In this document: piece after piece, positions 16,936-26,316 of the stretch
Layout: each line of letters opens with the position of its first letter
Position numbering within the stretch: the stretch's first letter is position 1
Assembly: GCA_900552385.1 (NCBI GenBank)
Contig: URZI01000003.1
Coordinates: 1-64,000, forward strand
Direction: 5' to 3'
Length of the DNA stretch: 64,000 bases
Source: an uncultured Collinsella sp.
GTDB lineage: Bacteria; Actinomycetota; Coriobacteriia; Coriobacteriales; Coriobacteriaceae
The notes under the pieces: generated by a model
Told to the model about the DNA's origin: nothing
What the model saw: only the letters and a program-made list of their open reading frames with translations
Database searches by the model: none
Translations under genes and position numbers: made by a program

Positions 16936-17826
16936 TTAATCCACGCGCTTGTCGCCCATAAAGAAGAGCGCCACCGTACCAGGTCCGGTATGCGAGCCAA
17001 TCAGAGTACCGATGTCATTGATCTCAATCTTGCCTTTAAGCTGCGGAACCTGTTCCTCGATCAGCGCCGCGACCGCCTCGGCATCCTCGCGGCACGCCGA
17101 CTGCGACATGATGCACTTACCCGAATAATCTGCACCGTCCTGCACGTGTGCCATCATGGTCTTGGCCATCTCGGAAATCGCGCGCTTCTTAGTGCGAATC
17201 TTCTCACGTGGCGACAGCTTGCCATCGCAATCGACCGTCATAAGCGGGCAAATCTTAAGCGCCGTGCCGATGATCGCACTCGCAGCCGAAATGCGACCGC
17301 CTCGTAGGTAGCTCGACAGATCGGTCGAGAAGAACCAGTGGTGCAGGTTGAGTTTGTGCTCCTCGATCCAGGCAGCCGTCTCGTCGAGTGAGGCCCCGCT
17401 ATCGCGCACGTCGGCGGCATATTCCAGCAACAGGCCAAAGCCCGAAGACGCCGCCAGCGAATCGATGACGCGCACCTTGCCGCCCTGGGGATAGCGATCC
17501 GCGAGCATCTGCGCCGCAACGCAGGCCGATCCATACGTGCCCGAAATACCCGACGACAACGTCAGGTGCAGCACGTCTTTACCCTCGGCAACAAACGGCT
17601 CCCAAAACTCCTCGTACTCACCCACGCTCACCTGAGACGTCTTGGGCATGGCGCCCGCGGCAATCTGGGCAAAAAACTTGTCCGGCGTAATCGACTGATA
17701 CAGATCGTCCGTATGGACAACATCGTCGATCTCGTAATGAAAACACACGACAGGGATATTGCGCGACGCAAAGAACTCACGGGTTCGGTCGGCGGCGGAT
17801 TCACAGGTCAGGACAAAATCACTCAT
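16936..17826 (-). CDS. DegV family fatty-acid-binding protein
   Basis: DegV/FakB proteins bind a fatty acid and present it to the kinase FakA. This 296-aa protein has the family pattern: SDFVLTCESAADRT at the N-terminus, TSQVSVGEYEEFWEPF near residue 70, LTLSSGISGTYGSA with the Ser-rich lipid headgroup site, VIDSLAASSGFG, and the C-terminal IGSHTGPGTVALFFMGDK. I set the start at 17826, with AAGGAG six bases upstream. The gene is convergent with the TIM-barrel gene and divergent from fbp. The fatty acid bound cannot be told. Confidence 0.9.
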   Translation of the reverse strand: MSDFVLTCESAADRTREFFASRNIPVVCFHYEIDDVVHTDDLYQSITPDKFFAQIAAGAMPKTSQVSVGEYEEFWEPFVAEGKDVLHLTLSSGISGTYGSACVAAQMLADRYPQGGKVRVIDSLAASSGFGLLLEYAADVRDSGASLDETAAWIEEHKLNLHHWFFSTDLSSYLRGGRISAASAIIGTALKICPLMTVDCDGKLSPREKIRTKKRAISEMAKTMMAHVQDGADYSGKCIMSQSACREDAEAVAALIEEQVPQLKGKIEINDIGTLIGSHTGPGTVALFFMGDKRVD

Positions 17827-17844
17827 ATGAGGCTCCTTACTCAT

Positions 17845-18147
17845 TGCTGCGCAAATTATCGCACAGTGAGCCTACATACGGTACATATGTCCACTATTTA
17901 CCAAATCGAACCAAAAATAGCGAACATCTTTACCACCATCGTCTCCACCGACTCCACGCATAAATATCTGAGAAAACATCCTCTGTCGTCTCCACTCAAC
18001 CGCCATATCTACCTCAACTAAATCGATTTACCAAACCGTTCAGCCGACAATTCAGCCGCTGGCGCAAAATCGAAACAAAAGCGGCGCATACTGATAAACG
18101 TTTGACGCTGTTTCATCAGTTTTACCAGCCCCATCGGAAGGTGTTTC
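17845..18147. other. Intergenic region upstream of degV-like gene and fbp
   Basis: This 303-bp divergent region is AT-richer than its surroundings. A TTGACG box at 18102 could be a -35 element for fbp, but no convincing -10 follows. No structured RNA, repeat or small gene was seen. Confidence 0.4.
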
Positions 18148-20064
18148 ATGGTCGCATTCGATCGCAACCCGCAAGACTTCAAGTATCTGCGCCTGCTGTC
18201 GAGACAGTTCCCCACCGAACAATCCGCGTTTACCGAAATTATCAACCTCTCGGCCATCCTCAACCTACCCAAGGGCACCGAGCATTTTATGAGCGACGTG
18301 CACGGCGAGTACGAAGCCTTTATGCACATCCTCAATAACTGCTCGGGCGTCGTGCGCGAACATGTCGACGAGATCTTTGGCGACACGCTCTCCTTTGACG
18401 AAAAGGGCGAGCTGTGCACGCTCATCTACTACCCGCGCGAGAAAATCGAGCTGGTCCGCAGCCAGCGCGAGGACTCGCCAACCTGGTACAAGACGATGCT
18501 TGACCAGCTCATCATGGTCGCTCGCTCGCTTTCAAGCCGCTACACGCGCTCCAAGGTGCGCAAGGCCATCCCGCGCGACTACGCCTATATCATCGACGAG
18601 TTGTTGCACACGCACCCGGACGAGAACAACTATCGCGTGCGCTATCACGAGCGCATCGTGGAGTCCATCCTGGAGACCGCAAGCGCCGACGACTTTATCG
18701 AGTCGCTCGCTTCGCTCATCAAGCGCCTGGCCGTCGACCACCTGCACCTGGTGGGCGATATCTTCGACCGCGGCGGCGGCGCGGCCAAGATTATGGACCG
18801 CCTGCTCACCTACCATTCACTCGACGTCCAGTGGGGCAACCACGACCTGCTGTGGATGGGCGCTGCGGCCGGTGAGCCTGCCTGCATCGCCACGGTATTG
18901 CGCAACAACCTACGCTACGACAACTACGAGATTCTAGAGAACGATTACGGCATCTCGCTGCGTGAGCTTGTTGCCTTTGCCGATGCCACCTACACCGCCG
19001 GCGAGTCCATCACTCCGCTGATCAAGGCCATCAACGTGCTGCTCTTTAAGCTCGAGGGCCAGATTATCCAGCGCCACCCCGAGTTCGATATGACCAACCG
19101 CCTGTTACTCGACAAGATCGAACACGACACCGGCACGGTCACGCTCGCCGACGGCAGCGTGTGGCCGCTCACGACCAACGACTTCCCCACCGTCGACCCG
19201 GCGGACCCCTATACGCTCACGCCCCAGGAGCAGCACATCATCGACAAGCTCGTGTCCGAGTTTGTCACCGCCGATCACCTGCATCGCCATATCGATTTCC
19301 TCTATTCCCACGGCTCGATGTACAAGGTCACCAACGGCAACCTGCTGTTCCATGGCTGCGTGCCGCTCAACGAAGACGGCACCTTTAGCAGCATGAACTG
19401 CTTGGGCACCTGGCACGCTGGCCGCGATTATCTCGATTTTTGCGACCACATCGCCCGCCGCGCCTGGCGCGTGGGCGACCGCGACGCCCTCGACTGGATG
19501 TGGTACCTGTGGATTGGCTTTAACTCGCCCGCCAGTGGACGCCTAGTGCGTACCTTTGAGCGCGCCTATATCGCCGATAAGAGCACCTGGGTCGAGCCGA
19601 TGGATCCGTACTTCACGCTTACCAAGTCGCCCTCGGTCTGCGATGACATCATGCGCGAGTTTGGCGTCGCGCCCATGGCATGCTCGCCGACCGGCCACAT
19701 CGTCAACGGCCACACGCCCGTTAAAACCACCAAGGGCGAGCAGCCCATCCGTGCCGAGGGCAAGCTGCTGGTCATCGATGGCGGCTTCTGCCGCGCTTAC
19801 CATCCCAAGACGGGTATCGCCGGCTATACGCTCATCTCGAGCTCGCGCGGCTGCCGCCTCAAGTCACACCAGGCCTTTACGACGGTTGCCGAGGCACTCA
19901 CGCGCAACGTGGACATCGAAAGCGAGACCAACCGTTTTGACCAAGCAGACCGTCGCCGCATGGTGAGCGACACCGATACTGGCGCCAAGATCCGCAGCCA
20001 AATCCAGGACCTGCGTCAGCTGCTCGATGCATATAGAAACGGTGCTATCGAGGAGCGCGCCTAG
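18148..20064 (+). CDS. fbp: Fructose-1,6-bisphosphatase class III
   Basis: This 638-aa enzyme hydrolyses fructose 1,6-bisphosphate in gluconeogenesis. It belongs to the Firmicutes-type class with a calcineurin-like metal centre. Metal and catalytic motifs are SDVHGEYEAF (near residue 49), LVGDIFDRGGGAAKI, WGNHDLLWMGAA, FHGCVP, VNGHTPVKT and DGGFCRAYHPKTGIAGYTL. Length is usual for the class. GGAAGG lies before the ATG. The enzyme is cytoplasmic. A GC-rich inverted repeat follows the stop codon. Confidence 0.95.
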   Translation: MVAFDRNPQDFKYLRLLSRQFPTEQSAFTEIINLSAILNLPKGTEHFMSDVHGEYEAFMHILNNCSGVVREHVDEIFGDTLSFDEKGELCTLIYYPREKIELVRSQREDSPTWYKTMLDQLIMVARSLSSRYTRSKVRKAIPRDYAYIIDELLHTHPDENNYRVRYHERIVESILETASADDFIESLASLIKRLAVDHLHLVGDIFDRGGGAAKIMDRLLTYHSLDVQWGNHDLLWMGAAAGEPACIATVLRNNLRYDNYEILENDYGISLRELVAFADATYTAGESITPLIKAINVLLFKLEGQIIQRHPEFDMTNRLLLDKIEHDTGTVTLADGSVWPLTTNDFPTVDPADPYTLTPQEQHIIDKLVSEFVTADHLHRHIDFLYSHGSMYKVTNGNLLFHGCVPLNEDGTFSSMNCLGTWHAGRDYLDFCDHIARRAWRVGDRDALDWMWYLWIGFNSPASGRLVRTFERAYIADKSTWVEPMDPYFTLTKSPSVCDDIMREFGVAPMACSPTGHIVNGHTPVKTTKGEQPIRAEGKLLVIDGGFCRAYHPKTGIAGYTLISSSRGCRLKSHQAFTTVAEALTRNVDIESETNRFDQADRRRMVSDTDTGAKIRSQIQDLRQLLDAYRNGAIEERA

Positions 20065-20070
20065 CACCAC

Positions 20071-20113
20071 CCGCGGGGATTGGCTAAACTTGCTGAGTTT
20101 GTCATCCCCGCGG
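20071..20113. repeat. Inverted repeat after fbp
   Basis: A 10-bp GC-rich stem, CCGCGGGGAT with ATCCCCGCGG, encloses 23 bases. It lies seven bases after the fbp stop and 30 bases before the next start. There is no T-run, so it is more likely a processing or partial-attenuation hairpin than a full terminator. Confidence 0.5.
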
Positions 20114-20142
20114 CGCTTCGGCGCCAGCTTAAGGCAGGTACC

Positions 20143-20538
20143 ATGCAAAAGCTCCTTGCGCAGATCATGAAATTTGGCGTCGTCGGTGTCATTGCCACGG
20201 TTATCGACTTTGGCATTATGAATCTGCTCCACTACGGTCTGGGCCTCAACATCCTAATCGCCAACACCAGCGGCTTTATCGTCTCGCTCATCTTTAATTA
20301 CGTCGCCAGCATGAAGTACGTGTTTGCGCACAAGGAAGGCATGAGCCGCCGCCGCGAGTTCATTATCTTTGTCGTGCTGTCCGTGATCGGCCTGGCACTC
20401 AACGACGGTATCGTGCTGACACTCAACGCCGGTCTGGGGCTCGAGGCCAATATCGCCAAGATCTGCGCCACCGCGCTTGTCATGGTCTACAACTTTGTGA
20501 CCCGAAAGATCTTCCTGGAGGGCGACGAGACCAAGTAA
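20143..20538 (+). CDS. GtrA family membrane protein 1
   Basis: GtrA-like proteins are four-helix membrane proteins linked to lipid-linked sugar transfer across the membrane or to cell-wall polysaccharide. This 131-aa protein has the pattern KFGVVGVIATVIDFGIMNLL, FIVSLIFNYVASMKYVF, REFIIFVVLSVIGLALND and VYNFVTRKIFLE. I chose ATG 20143, with AAGG and AGG upstream; an in-frame TTG at 20080 lies inside the preceding hairpin. A second GtrA gene lies 218 bp downstream on the same strand, so the pair may come from an old duplication. Confidence 0.88.
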   Translation: MQKLLAQIMKFGVVGVIATVIDFGIMNLLHYGLGLNILIANTSGFIVSLIFNYVASMKYVFAHKEGMSRRREFIIFVVLSVIGLALNDGIVLTLNAGLGLEANIAKICATALVMVYNFVTRKIFLEGDETK

Positions 20539-20620
20539 CTCGCAACCTTACAGCCTTACGATGCCCACGGACAATGCGCGCTCAGCACAGTATCGCCCGC
20601 GGGCATCGTTCGTTTACGGG

Positions 20621-20659
20621 CAAATTTTCAACGTTTGCGGATTACCTCTTGAAAATTTG
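20621..20659. repeat. AT-rich inverted repeat between the two GtrA genes
   Basis: Arms CAAATTTTCAA (20621-20631) and TTGAAAATTTG (20649-20659) are exact complements around a 17-base loop. They lie upstream of the second GtrA gene. They could form an operator or hairpin; no T-run follows. Confidence 0.5.
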
Positions 20660-20756
20660 GCGAGTTCGTATAGTTCTTGGCAAAGACCTTACGTTTCCCT
20701 TGCAAAAGCTCTAAAGTATCCTCTGCTCGATTCATCAACGCATTGGATGTGATTAC

Positions 20757-21164
20757 GTGCGCAAGGCGCTGGCACAACCTCATACCAAGCAGTTCCTCAA
20801 GTTCGCCGTCGTGGGTCTTATCTCCTTTGGCATCGACTGGGGCATGCTTATTGCGCTCGTCGAGCTGTTCCACCTCGACTTTTTGATGAGCACCACGGTC
20901 TCGTTTACCACGTCCGTCGTGGTTAACTACTGGCTCAGCATGAAGTACGTGTTCGACCATCGCGAGGGCATGAGCCGCAAGCGCGAGTTCACGATCTTCA
21001 CCATCCTGTCGGTGATTGGTCTGGGTCTCAACGACCTGTACATGTTTGTGGGCGTCACGTTTTTGAGCATCGGCTACCAGGCCATGAAGGCCATCGCAAC
21101 GTTCCTCGTCACCTGGTACAACTACTTCAGCCGCCGCTTCTTCCTCGAGGGTGCACGGTCGTAG
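20757..21164 (+). CDS. GtrA family membrane protein 2
   Basis: This 135-aa four-helix protein is similar to its neighbour: FLKFAVVGLISFGIDWGMLIAL, SFTTSVVVNYWLSMKYVFDHREGMSRKREF, ILSVIGLGLNDLYMF and TWYNYFSRRFFLEG. The segment (K/H)xEGMSR(R/K)REF is nearly identical in both proteins. The start is probably GTG 20757, with a weak GGATG upstream. A strong terminator follows. Its partner glycosyltransferase is not in the window. Confidence 0.87.
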   Translation: MRKALAQPHTKQFLKFAVVGLISFGIDWGMLIALVELFHLDFLMSTTVSFTTSVVVNYWLSMKYVFDHREGMSRKREFTIFTILSVIGLGLNDLYMFVGVTFLSIGYQAMKAIATFLVTWYNYFSRRFFLEGARS

Positions 21165-21190
21165 TCGATTCACTATTTGCTTGAATGTAT

Positions 21191-21225
21191 AACCGGTTGG
21201 AATTCCCGTTCCAACCGGTTTTTTG
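21191..21225 (+). terminator. Intrinsic terminator after the GtrA pair
   Basis: A 12-bp stem (AACCGGTTGGAA and its complement) with a six-base loop is followed by TTTTTTG. Confidence 0.92.
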
Positions 21226-21263
21226 TTTGCCGAGAGACCCGGCGACCCAGTCCTCTACGCATG

Positions 21264-21301
21264 AAAAACGGGCAGCCCGGATGTTTGTCCGAACCGCCCG
21301 T
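21264..21301 (-). terminator. Intrinsic terminator of the DUF4430 operon
   Basis: In the minus-strand sense an ACGGGC...GCCCGT stem with inner CGGA/TCCG pairing is followed by TTTTC. It lies 22 bases after the stop codon of the shorter DUF4430 gene. Confidence 0.75.
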
Positions 21302-21323
21302 CTGGCGCGCTATGTCGAGGCCT

Positions 21324-22235
21324 CTAGCCTGTAACGTAATACCAGACTACGTTGTCACCGTTTGAGAGAACGTAGTTGCTGCAGGCCGTCATGGGCGTTG
21401 TGCCGTTGACGGAGTACATCCAGCCGCTCGTGCCGCCGTGCTGTTTCTCGGCCAAACCACCAATCGCGGAGACATACGTGCCGTACGACGAGCCATGTGC
21501 GTTGACAGAAAGGCCCAGCGCGCACAGGGCATCGTAGACGGTAGCGCCTTCGTTAAAGGTAAAGGTGCCACCAGAGGACACAGGATTGCCCACAGCGCTC
21601 GATGTGACCGAAACCGTCACCGTAACGTAGTTGGACTCCTGTGAGCCGCTCTGGCCGCCCGAGGAGGCGTTTCCACCATTAGAGGATGAGGCTCCATTAG
21701 ACGACTGGCCACCGCCCGAAGAAGCACCGCCAGACACATTGGAAGTATCACCGGCTCCCGTATTTTGGGCAGCAGATTTATCGCCAGACTTCTTGCCGTC
21801 CTGGTCCTCGGACTTCTTGCTATCCGAGTTTTTGTCCGATTCCTTGTTTGAAGACTCGGAATCGTCCTTGGCGTCGTTCGAACCCTTGGGCTCGTCTTTT
21901 GCATCATTCGATGACTTGGAATCCTTGGAACTGGCCTCGCCCGAAGCGGCAGACGAGCCAGACGCCTTGGTGTCCTTGGTGACGACGCTCTCCCCCGTCA
22001 CAGTCTGAACGATCCAGTCAATGGACCAGGCGCCGCTCTCGGAAGGATGGACGAAGCCCAGCGATATGACAATCAGCGCAACGCACGCGGCGGTCAGGAC
22101 GCCAGTAAGCGCCTTCCGTCGAGGGGCGGACGCCGTCGAAGCGGCGCCCTGTTGCTTTGAATCGTCGAACTGAATGAACGAGGAATCTGGTTGCTTGGGG
22201 TCAGCGTCCTTGGATTTACTGGACACAGCCCTCAC
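21324..22235 (-). CDS. Membrane-anchored DUF4430 (transcobalamin C-terminal-like) protein
   Basis: The 303-aa protein has a cytoplasmic N-terminus, one membrane helix (about residues 44-62, LTGVLTAACVALIVISLGFV), then a long Ser/Asp/Lys/Gly linker (about 85-200). It ends in a single DUF4430 domain with SGGTFTFNEGATVYDALCALG, GGTSGWMYSVNG and GDNVVWYYVTG. DUF4430 resembles the C-terminal domain of transcobalamin and intrinsic factor. The GTG start directly follows the TAG of the upstream four-domain protein, so they are translated as a coupled pair. Both lie downstream of a cobalamin riboswitch, so a role in corrinoid capture or handover is the best guess. A second in-frame GTG lies nine bases further in. 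Confidence 0.85.
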   Translation of the reverse strand: MRAVSSKSKDADPKQPDSSFIQFDDSKQQGAASTASAPRRKALTGVLTAACVALIVISLGFVHPSESGAWSIDWIVQTVTGESVVTKDTKASGSSAASGEASSKDSKSSNDAKDEPKGSNDAKDDSESSNKESDKNSDSKKSEDQDGKKSGDKSAAQNTGAGDTSNVSGGASSGGGQSSNGASSSNGGNASSGGQSGSQESNYVTVTVSVTSSAVGNPVSSGGTFTFNEGATVYDALCALGLSVNAHGSSYGTYVSAIGGLAEKQHGGTSGWMYSVNGTTPMTACSNYVLSNGDNVVWYYVTG

Positions 22236-25200
22236 CTACCGACGTTTGGTGAACACGAACACGCCGACGATGGCGAGACCGATGACGCCGGCGGCAACGC
22301 CGACGATGGCGAGCGGATTGGTGCCAGTCTCCTGCTCGGAAGCACTAGAGGACTTCTTAGCAGTGGTCGTGGAAGCAGCGCCCGTATCGGACTTGGAATC
22401 GGACTTCTTGTCGGACTTGCTGTCCTTCTTGTCAGACTTCTTGTCAGACTTCTTCTCGTCCTTCTTGTCGGACTTCTTGTCGTCCTTGGTCTCCGTCTTG
22501 ATTGACACTGTTGTCTTGGTCACCGGCTTCTTGCCCGGGGCAATAGCACCGCCCTTCGAGCCGGAACCAGAACCCGTGCCAGCGCCAGTGCCGGAACCGG
22601 TACCAGAACCGCTACCGCCGTTGGAACCAGCACCGCCATTGCCGCCAGGGTTAACGGCATTCTTGGTCCACTTGGCATACAACGTAAGGTCGGCCGTCAC
22701 CGGCGTACCGAAGTCATACGCCTGCGTGCAAGCCTCATCGGTGAACCAACCGCCGAAAGCGTAGCCATCGCGCGTCGGATCGGCCGGCTTGACCAGCTTG
22801 CCATCGGCCGTAGCAACAAACTTAGTGTCGCAAGCAGACCCGCCGTTGGAGTTAAAGGCAACCGTCCAAGACTCGACAGCTCCAAGTTTAAACAGCGTGC
22901 CCGAATCATTAATGTAGTAGAGATTGCCAGAAGCATCGGCAATGACCGGAGAGTCACAGTACTGGTAATGGCCAGCCGCATCATAAATCTGCGTCGCCTC
23001 TGCATCGCCGAGCGTATAGCGATACACGCCACCACCAGCAGAGTAGTTGACGTAATCCTTGCTATCCGCGCTGTTAACGGTGAAGTACACATAGGTCTTG
23101 CCGCCCTGAACACTCACCAGCGGAGTAGCAGCAATACCGTTAAATCCGGCCGGCAGTTCTTTACCGTCAGCAGCGGTGACCATCGTGGTCTTACCGGTCT
23201 TCAGATTATAGAGAGCCAGAGCAGAGCCAGTAGCCGTCTGTCCGCCGACAATCAGATTGTCACCAGACACCGCAGGGGCGCTCAGATTATTCGTAAGGCC
23301 CAGATCAACCGTCTTCTGTTCACTCAGCACGCCCTTCGCCGAAAGCGAAATCACATGGAGCTTTCCGTCGTGCGTCATCTGATAGAAGGTCGAACCATTG
23401 GACGGATCGGCAATGCAATCGGCATTTGCGACAGCGCCGAGCTTCATGGTCGAAACGACAACACCCGTTGCCTTATCAATGCACTTAAGCGTACCTGCGC
23501 TCGTAGGAACGATGGCATACTTATCCGTCAAAGCCGCACCAGTCCAGTAATAGCCCTCGGCAGGGTCGATGTTCTGCCAAGAAACTTCGCCCGTGGCAAT
23601 CTTAATGCGCGCAAAGGAGCCGTTGCCGTAGGTCGCGTTGTAATTCTCGTCATACGAAATATCGACCGAGCCTACATAGACGTACTCGCCGTCCGAAACG
23701 ACGGTGCAGGAGCTCTGCGTCAAGTCCGTCAAACCAGGCGTCATCCACTTGCAGATCAGCTTGTCTGCAGTAATCGCCTGGACCGCGCCGCCGTTGAGCG
23801 GAACGATGATAAGGCCATTGGTATAGATCGGACGAGAGGTATAGCTCACCTTGGAGGCAAGCGGCGCAGAGGCAACCTTTTTGCCCGTGGACGAATCGAT
23901 CTTAATGAGCTCGTTCTCGGTCGCGATGTACACAAAGCCGTTAGCAATGACAGGCTCGCTGCAGTTGGCATACTGCTGACCAGACTCGGCCTTCCAATCG
24001 AAGGCCCACTTAAGACCGGCGGCCTGCGCAGGCGTCTTGGCATCCGTTACGGTCGAACCGTTGCCACTGTTGCCGTAGCCGGCCCACTCGGCATCCCAAT
24101 CAGGAGTCGTCGCGCTCGGATCCACGACAATCTTGTCGGGATCGGGCATGGGCGAATTATCGGTGGTATAGGCAAGCGTGACCTTATCGCCGCTCTTGAG
24201 CGTAATCTGATTGGCGCAGAGTAAGGAGGGCTCTCCGTTGATATACAGATGCCAATATTTATTGGTCGCAGCATCCCAACCATACGGATTGTGATCGAAC
24301 GGCGAAGTAACGGAATTGAGGAACCAGTATGCACCACTCTGGGAGCCGTTGTACGCAACGCCCTTGGCCTTCAGAACTGCCTCAATAAGGTTCTGGGCCG
24401 TGGAGCCTTCGGGCAGGGAAACATTGCTTGCCGTGCCCCAACGCGTATTGTTCCCGTTGACATCGGGACCGATAACATCGGCGGATCCAAGCACCTGACC
24501 GGGAAGGGCATCGGCGTCAGCACCATACATAAAGGTGACGGCGTCACCCTCCTGGAGCTTGTAGGCACCGGCGCCAACGTCGGCGAACTTGCCATTTACG
24601 TAGAAGCGCCAATAGCTATTGGTCGCAGCATCATAGCCACAATAGGACTTACCATCGAAGGGCGAATAAATGCCGTTGAGGAACCAGCCCCAAGACGATT
24701 CGTCAGCATCGAGAGTAAGGCCGACCTGCTCAAGGAGATCCTTGGCAGTAGAGCCCGCCTTGAGACTCGTCTGACCCGTCGAAGCCCAAACCTGCTGCTT
24801 GCCGTCCTTGTCCTTACCGAGAACCTGAACAGAAGCATGGACAGAATCGGACGGCAACTGGTCGCCCCAGCCACCGTAGAACCACGTGACGGTATCGCCG
24901 GCATGGATGGTGACATTGTCCGCCGTATAGTCACTCGACTTGCCGTTGATGAACAGCTGCCAATAGGTCGAATAATCTTGGGGCGTACCCAGCTCAACAC
25001 CGTTGTACTTAAGGCTCAGAATGAAGGAGCCCGCAGCAACGGCGTCAATGTCGTTCGCCTCGAGTGCGACCTTCGTAAGACCAAGCGCGCTCGAACCGGA
25101 CGTCACCACATACTGCGCATTATCGACCCAAGTCTGAGTCTTGCCCTGGGCATCGCGACCAATGACGGTCACATTTGCGGCAACCTGGTCTTTAACGACA

Positions 25201-26072
25201 GGGGACGAGCTACCAGCCGTATAGGCAAACTCAATCTTCTGCCCCTGGGTGAGCTTGACGCTGCTCGCGCCAACCGAGGAAGACGCGCCGTCGACGAACA
25301 GCTGCCAGTAGGCATGAGTCGCCGGATCGAAGGCAAGCGTACGACCATCGCTCGGGGATGTGATGCTTTCGAGGTAGAAACCGTATGCCGTGTTCGGTTC
25401 GTACTTCGCCTTGAAGCCCGTCTTCTCCTGCAGCTTAATGAAGGCATCCGCAGCCGTCGCGCCCTCGTCGAGCTTGAGCTGCGTAGGTGCCACCCAGGTC
25501 TGAGCCTTGCCGTCAGCATCGGTGCCAATAATCGAGAACGAGACCTCGACTTGCTTCTTGGCGACATCGCCGGTTTCTGTCGGGTTCTCCGTCTGGACGG
25601 CAGTCGCGGCGGCAGATCCTGCTTGGCCAGCGGATGCCGTCGAAGACTGCTCGCTCGTAGCAGGGCTCTCCCCCGTCGCCGAGCCTTCGTCGCCAGTTGC
25701 TGCCTCTGTTGTGGCGGCACTAGCTGCAGGCGCGCCCTCGGAATCCGAGACCTCGGTGCCGCTCTGCTCGGCGGTACCGCCCGCAAGCGCTGCGTCCTCG
25801 CCCGGCGTCGCAGCCTGAGCCACAGCCTCGGCAATGCCCTCGGCGCCCTCGGCCCACAGTTGAGCCGGCGTGGTGCCAAAGGCCATCGCGAAGGCCAGGA
25901 ATGCCACCAGGCCGCGCTTGGCTACACCGCGTGCAATCGCGCCACGACGATGCAACGAGGCGCGCTCACGCTCGTCCTCAAACATATCCATTTGTCCCCC
26001 ATTGTCTGTACTTGGAGCGTTGCCTTGAGGCTGCCCCACGTCATCGCGCATGTTGCGCTCGAGTTCCCCCAT
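22236..26072 (-). CDS. Giant surface protein with four DUF4430 domains, beta-propeller and wall anchor
   Basis: This 1,278-aa protein has a long N-region and signal peptide (about 43-74, ending PAQLWA), then a Ser/Ala/Glu linker. Four DUF4430 repeats follow (about 172-287, 298-400, 412-518, 528-637), each with a YW-x-hydrophobic-x-x-(D/N)G motif. Next come PQQ/BamB-like propeller blades (about 680-1070, for example VYIATENELIKIDSSTGK), a Listeria-Bacteroides (Flg_new) repeat ending GGWFTDEACTQAYDFG, a KSDKK-rich spacer, and a C-terminal helix with KRR tail. ETGTNP before the helix is a degenerate sorting-like motif. The cobalamin riboswitch upstream implies a corrinoid-binding role at the cell surface. 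ATG 26072 has AAGGGG upstream; M28 is an alternative start. Confidence 0.88.
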   Translation of the reverse strand: MGELERNMRDDVGQPQGNAPSTDNGGQMDMFEDERERASLHRRGAIARGVAKRGLVAFLAFAMAFGTTPAQLWAEGAEGIAEAVAQAATPGEDAALAGGTAEQSGTEVSDSEGAPAASAATTEAATGDEGSATGESPATSEQSSTASAGQAGSAAATAVQTENPTETGDVAKKQVEVSFSIIGTDADGKAQTWVAPTQLKLDEGATAADAFIKLQEKTGFKAKYEPNTAYGFYLESITSPSDGRTLAFDPATHAYWQLFVDGASSSVGASSVKLTQGQKIEFAYTAGSSSPVVKDQVAANVTVIGRDAQGKTQTWVDNAQYVVTSGSSALGLTKVALEANDIDAVAAGSFILSLKYNGVELGTPQDYSTYWQLFINGKSSDYTADNVTIHAGDTVTWFYGGWGDQLPSDSVHASVQVLGKDKDGKQQVWASTGQTSLKAGSTAKDLLEQVGLTLDADESSWGWFLNGIYSPFDGKSYCGYDAATNSYWRFYVNGKFADVGAGAYKLQEGDAVTFMYGADADALPGQVLGSADVIGPDVNGNNTRWGTASNVSLPEGSTAQNLIEAVLKAKGVAYNGSQSGAYWFLNSVTSPFDHNPYGWDAATNKYWHLYINGEPSLLCANQITLKSGDKVTLAYTTDNSPMPDPDKIVVDPSATTPDWDAEWAGYGNSGNGSTVTDAKTPAQAAGLKWAFDWKAESGQQYANCSEPVIANGFVYIATENELIKIDSSTGKKVASAPLASKVSYTSRPIYTNGLIIVPLNGGAVQAITADKLICKWMTPGLTDLTQSSCTVVSDGEYVYVGSVDISYDENYNATYGNGSFARIKIATGEVSWQNIDPAEGYYWTGAALTDKYAIVPTSAGTLKCIDKATGVVVSTMKLGAVANADCIADPSNGSTFYQMTHDGKLHVISLSAKGVLSEQKTVDLGLTNNLSAPAVSGDNLIVGGQTATGSALALYNLKTGKTTMVTAADGKELPAGFNGIAATPLVSVQGGKTYVYFTVNSADSKDYVNYSAGGGVYRYTLGDAEATQIYDAAGHYQYCDSPVIADASGNLYYINDSGTLFKLGAVESWTVAFNSNGGSACDTKFVATADGKLVKPADPTRDGYAFGGWFTDEACTQAYDFGTPVTADLTLYAKWTKNAVNPGGNGGAGSNGGSGSGTGSGTGAGTGSGSGSKGGAIAPGKKPVTKTTVSIKTETKDDKKSDKKDEKKSDKKSDKKDSKSDKKSDSKSDTGAASTTTAKKSSSASEQETGTNPLAIVGVAAGVIGLAIVGVFVFTKRR

Positions 26073-26134
26073 CGGGGTCCCCTTCCCTCCAGAGCCCTAT
26101 GCACACCGGCGGCATACGCCGCGGCAACGTGCAA

Positions 26135-26305
26135 GATGGGAGGCGATCCGACTTAACCTTAACGGCTCGGGCACGTCGTCCGATCTGCGACGCGAGCATC
26201 CCGAGCCAAGAGGAATTACGGTTACTGGTACAGCCGGGGACTTGCACCCCGATTCTCCCAAACGCGCAGGAAAACCGCGCATTCGTGCGTCTCCGCACCA
26301 CCATC
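26135..26305 (-). ncRNA. Cobalamin riboswitch
   Basis: In the minus-strand sense the closing stem pairs GATGG (26305-26301) with CCATC (26139-26135). The core reads GGGAGAATCGGGGTGCAAGT followed by CCCCGGCTGTACCAGTAACCG, matching the conserved AdoCbl core in which a GGTGCAAGTCC-like stem leads to GCTGTACCCGCAACTGTAA. A long variable stem with GGCTCGGG...CCCGAGCC and the end AAGTCGGATCGCCTCCCATC follow. It lies 62 bases before the start of the four-DUF4430 gene. The gap holds a GCCGCGGCGTATGCCGCCGG hairpin close to the ribosome binding site, so control may be translational. Confidence 0.88.
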
Positions 26306-26316
26306 TAGGCCATCGA

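Noticed and set aside
22380..22500. CRISPR or tandem DNA repeat in the KSDKK coding region
   Set aside because: The repeated codons are short, irregular and in frame, so they encode a Lys/Ser/Asp-rich wall spacer and not spacers between repeats.
24249..26156. 635-aa plus-strand open frame
   Set aside because: It is antisense to the four-DUF4430 protein and its riboswitch and has no recognisable domain.
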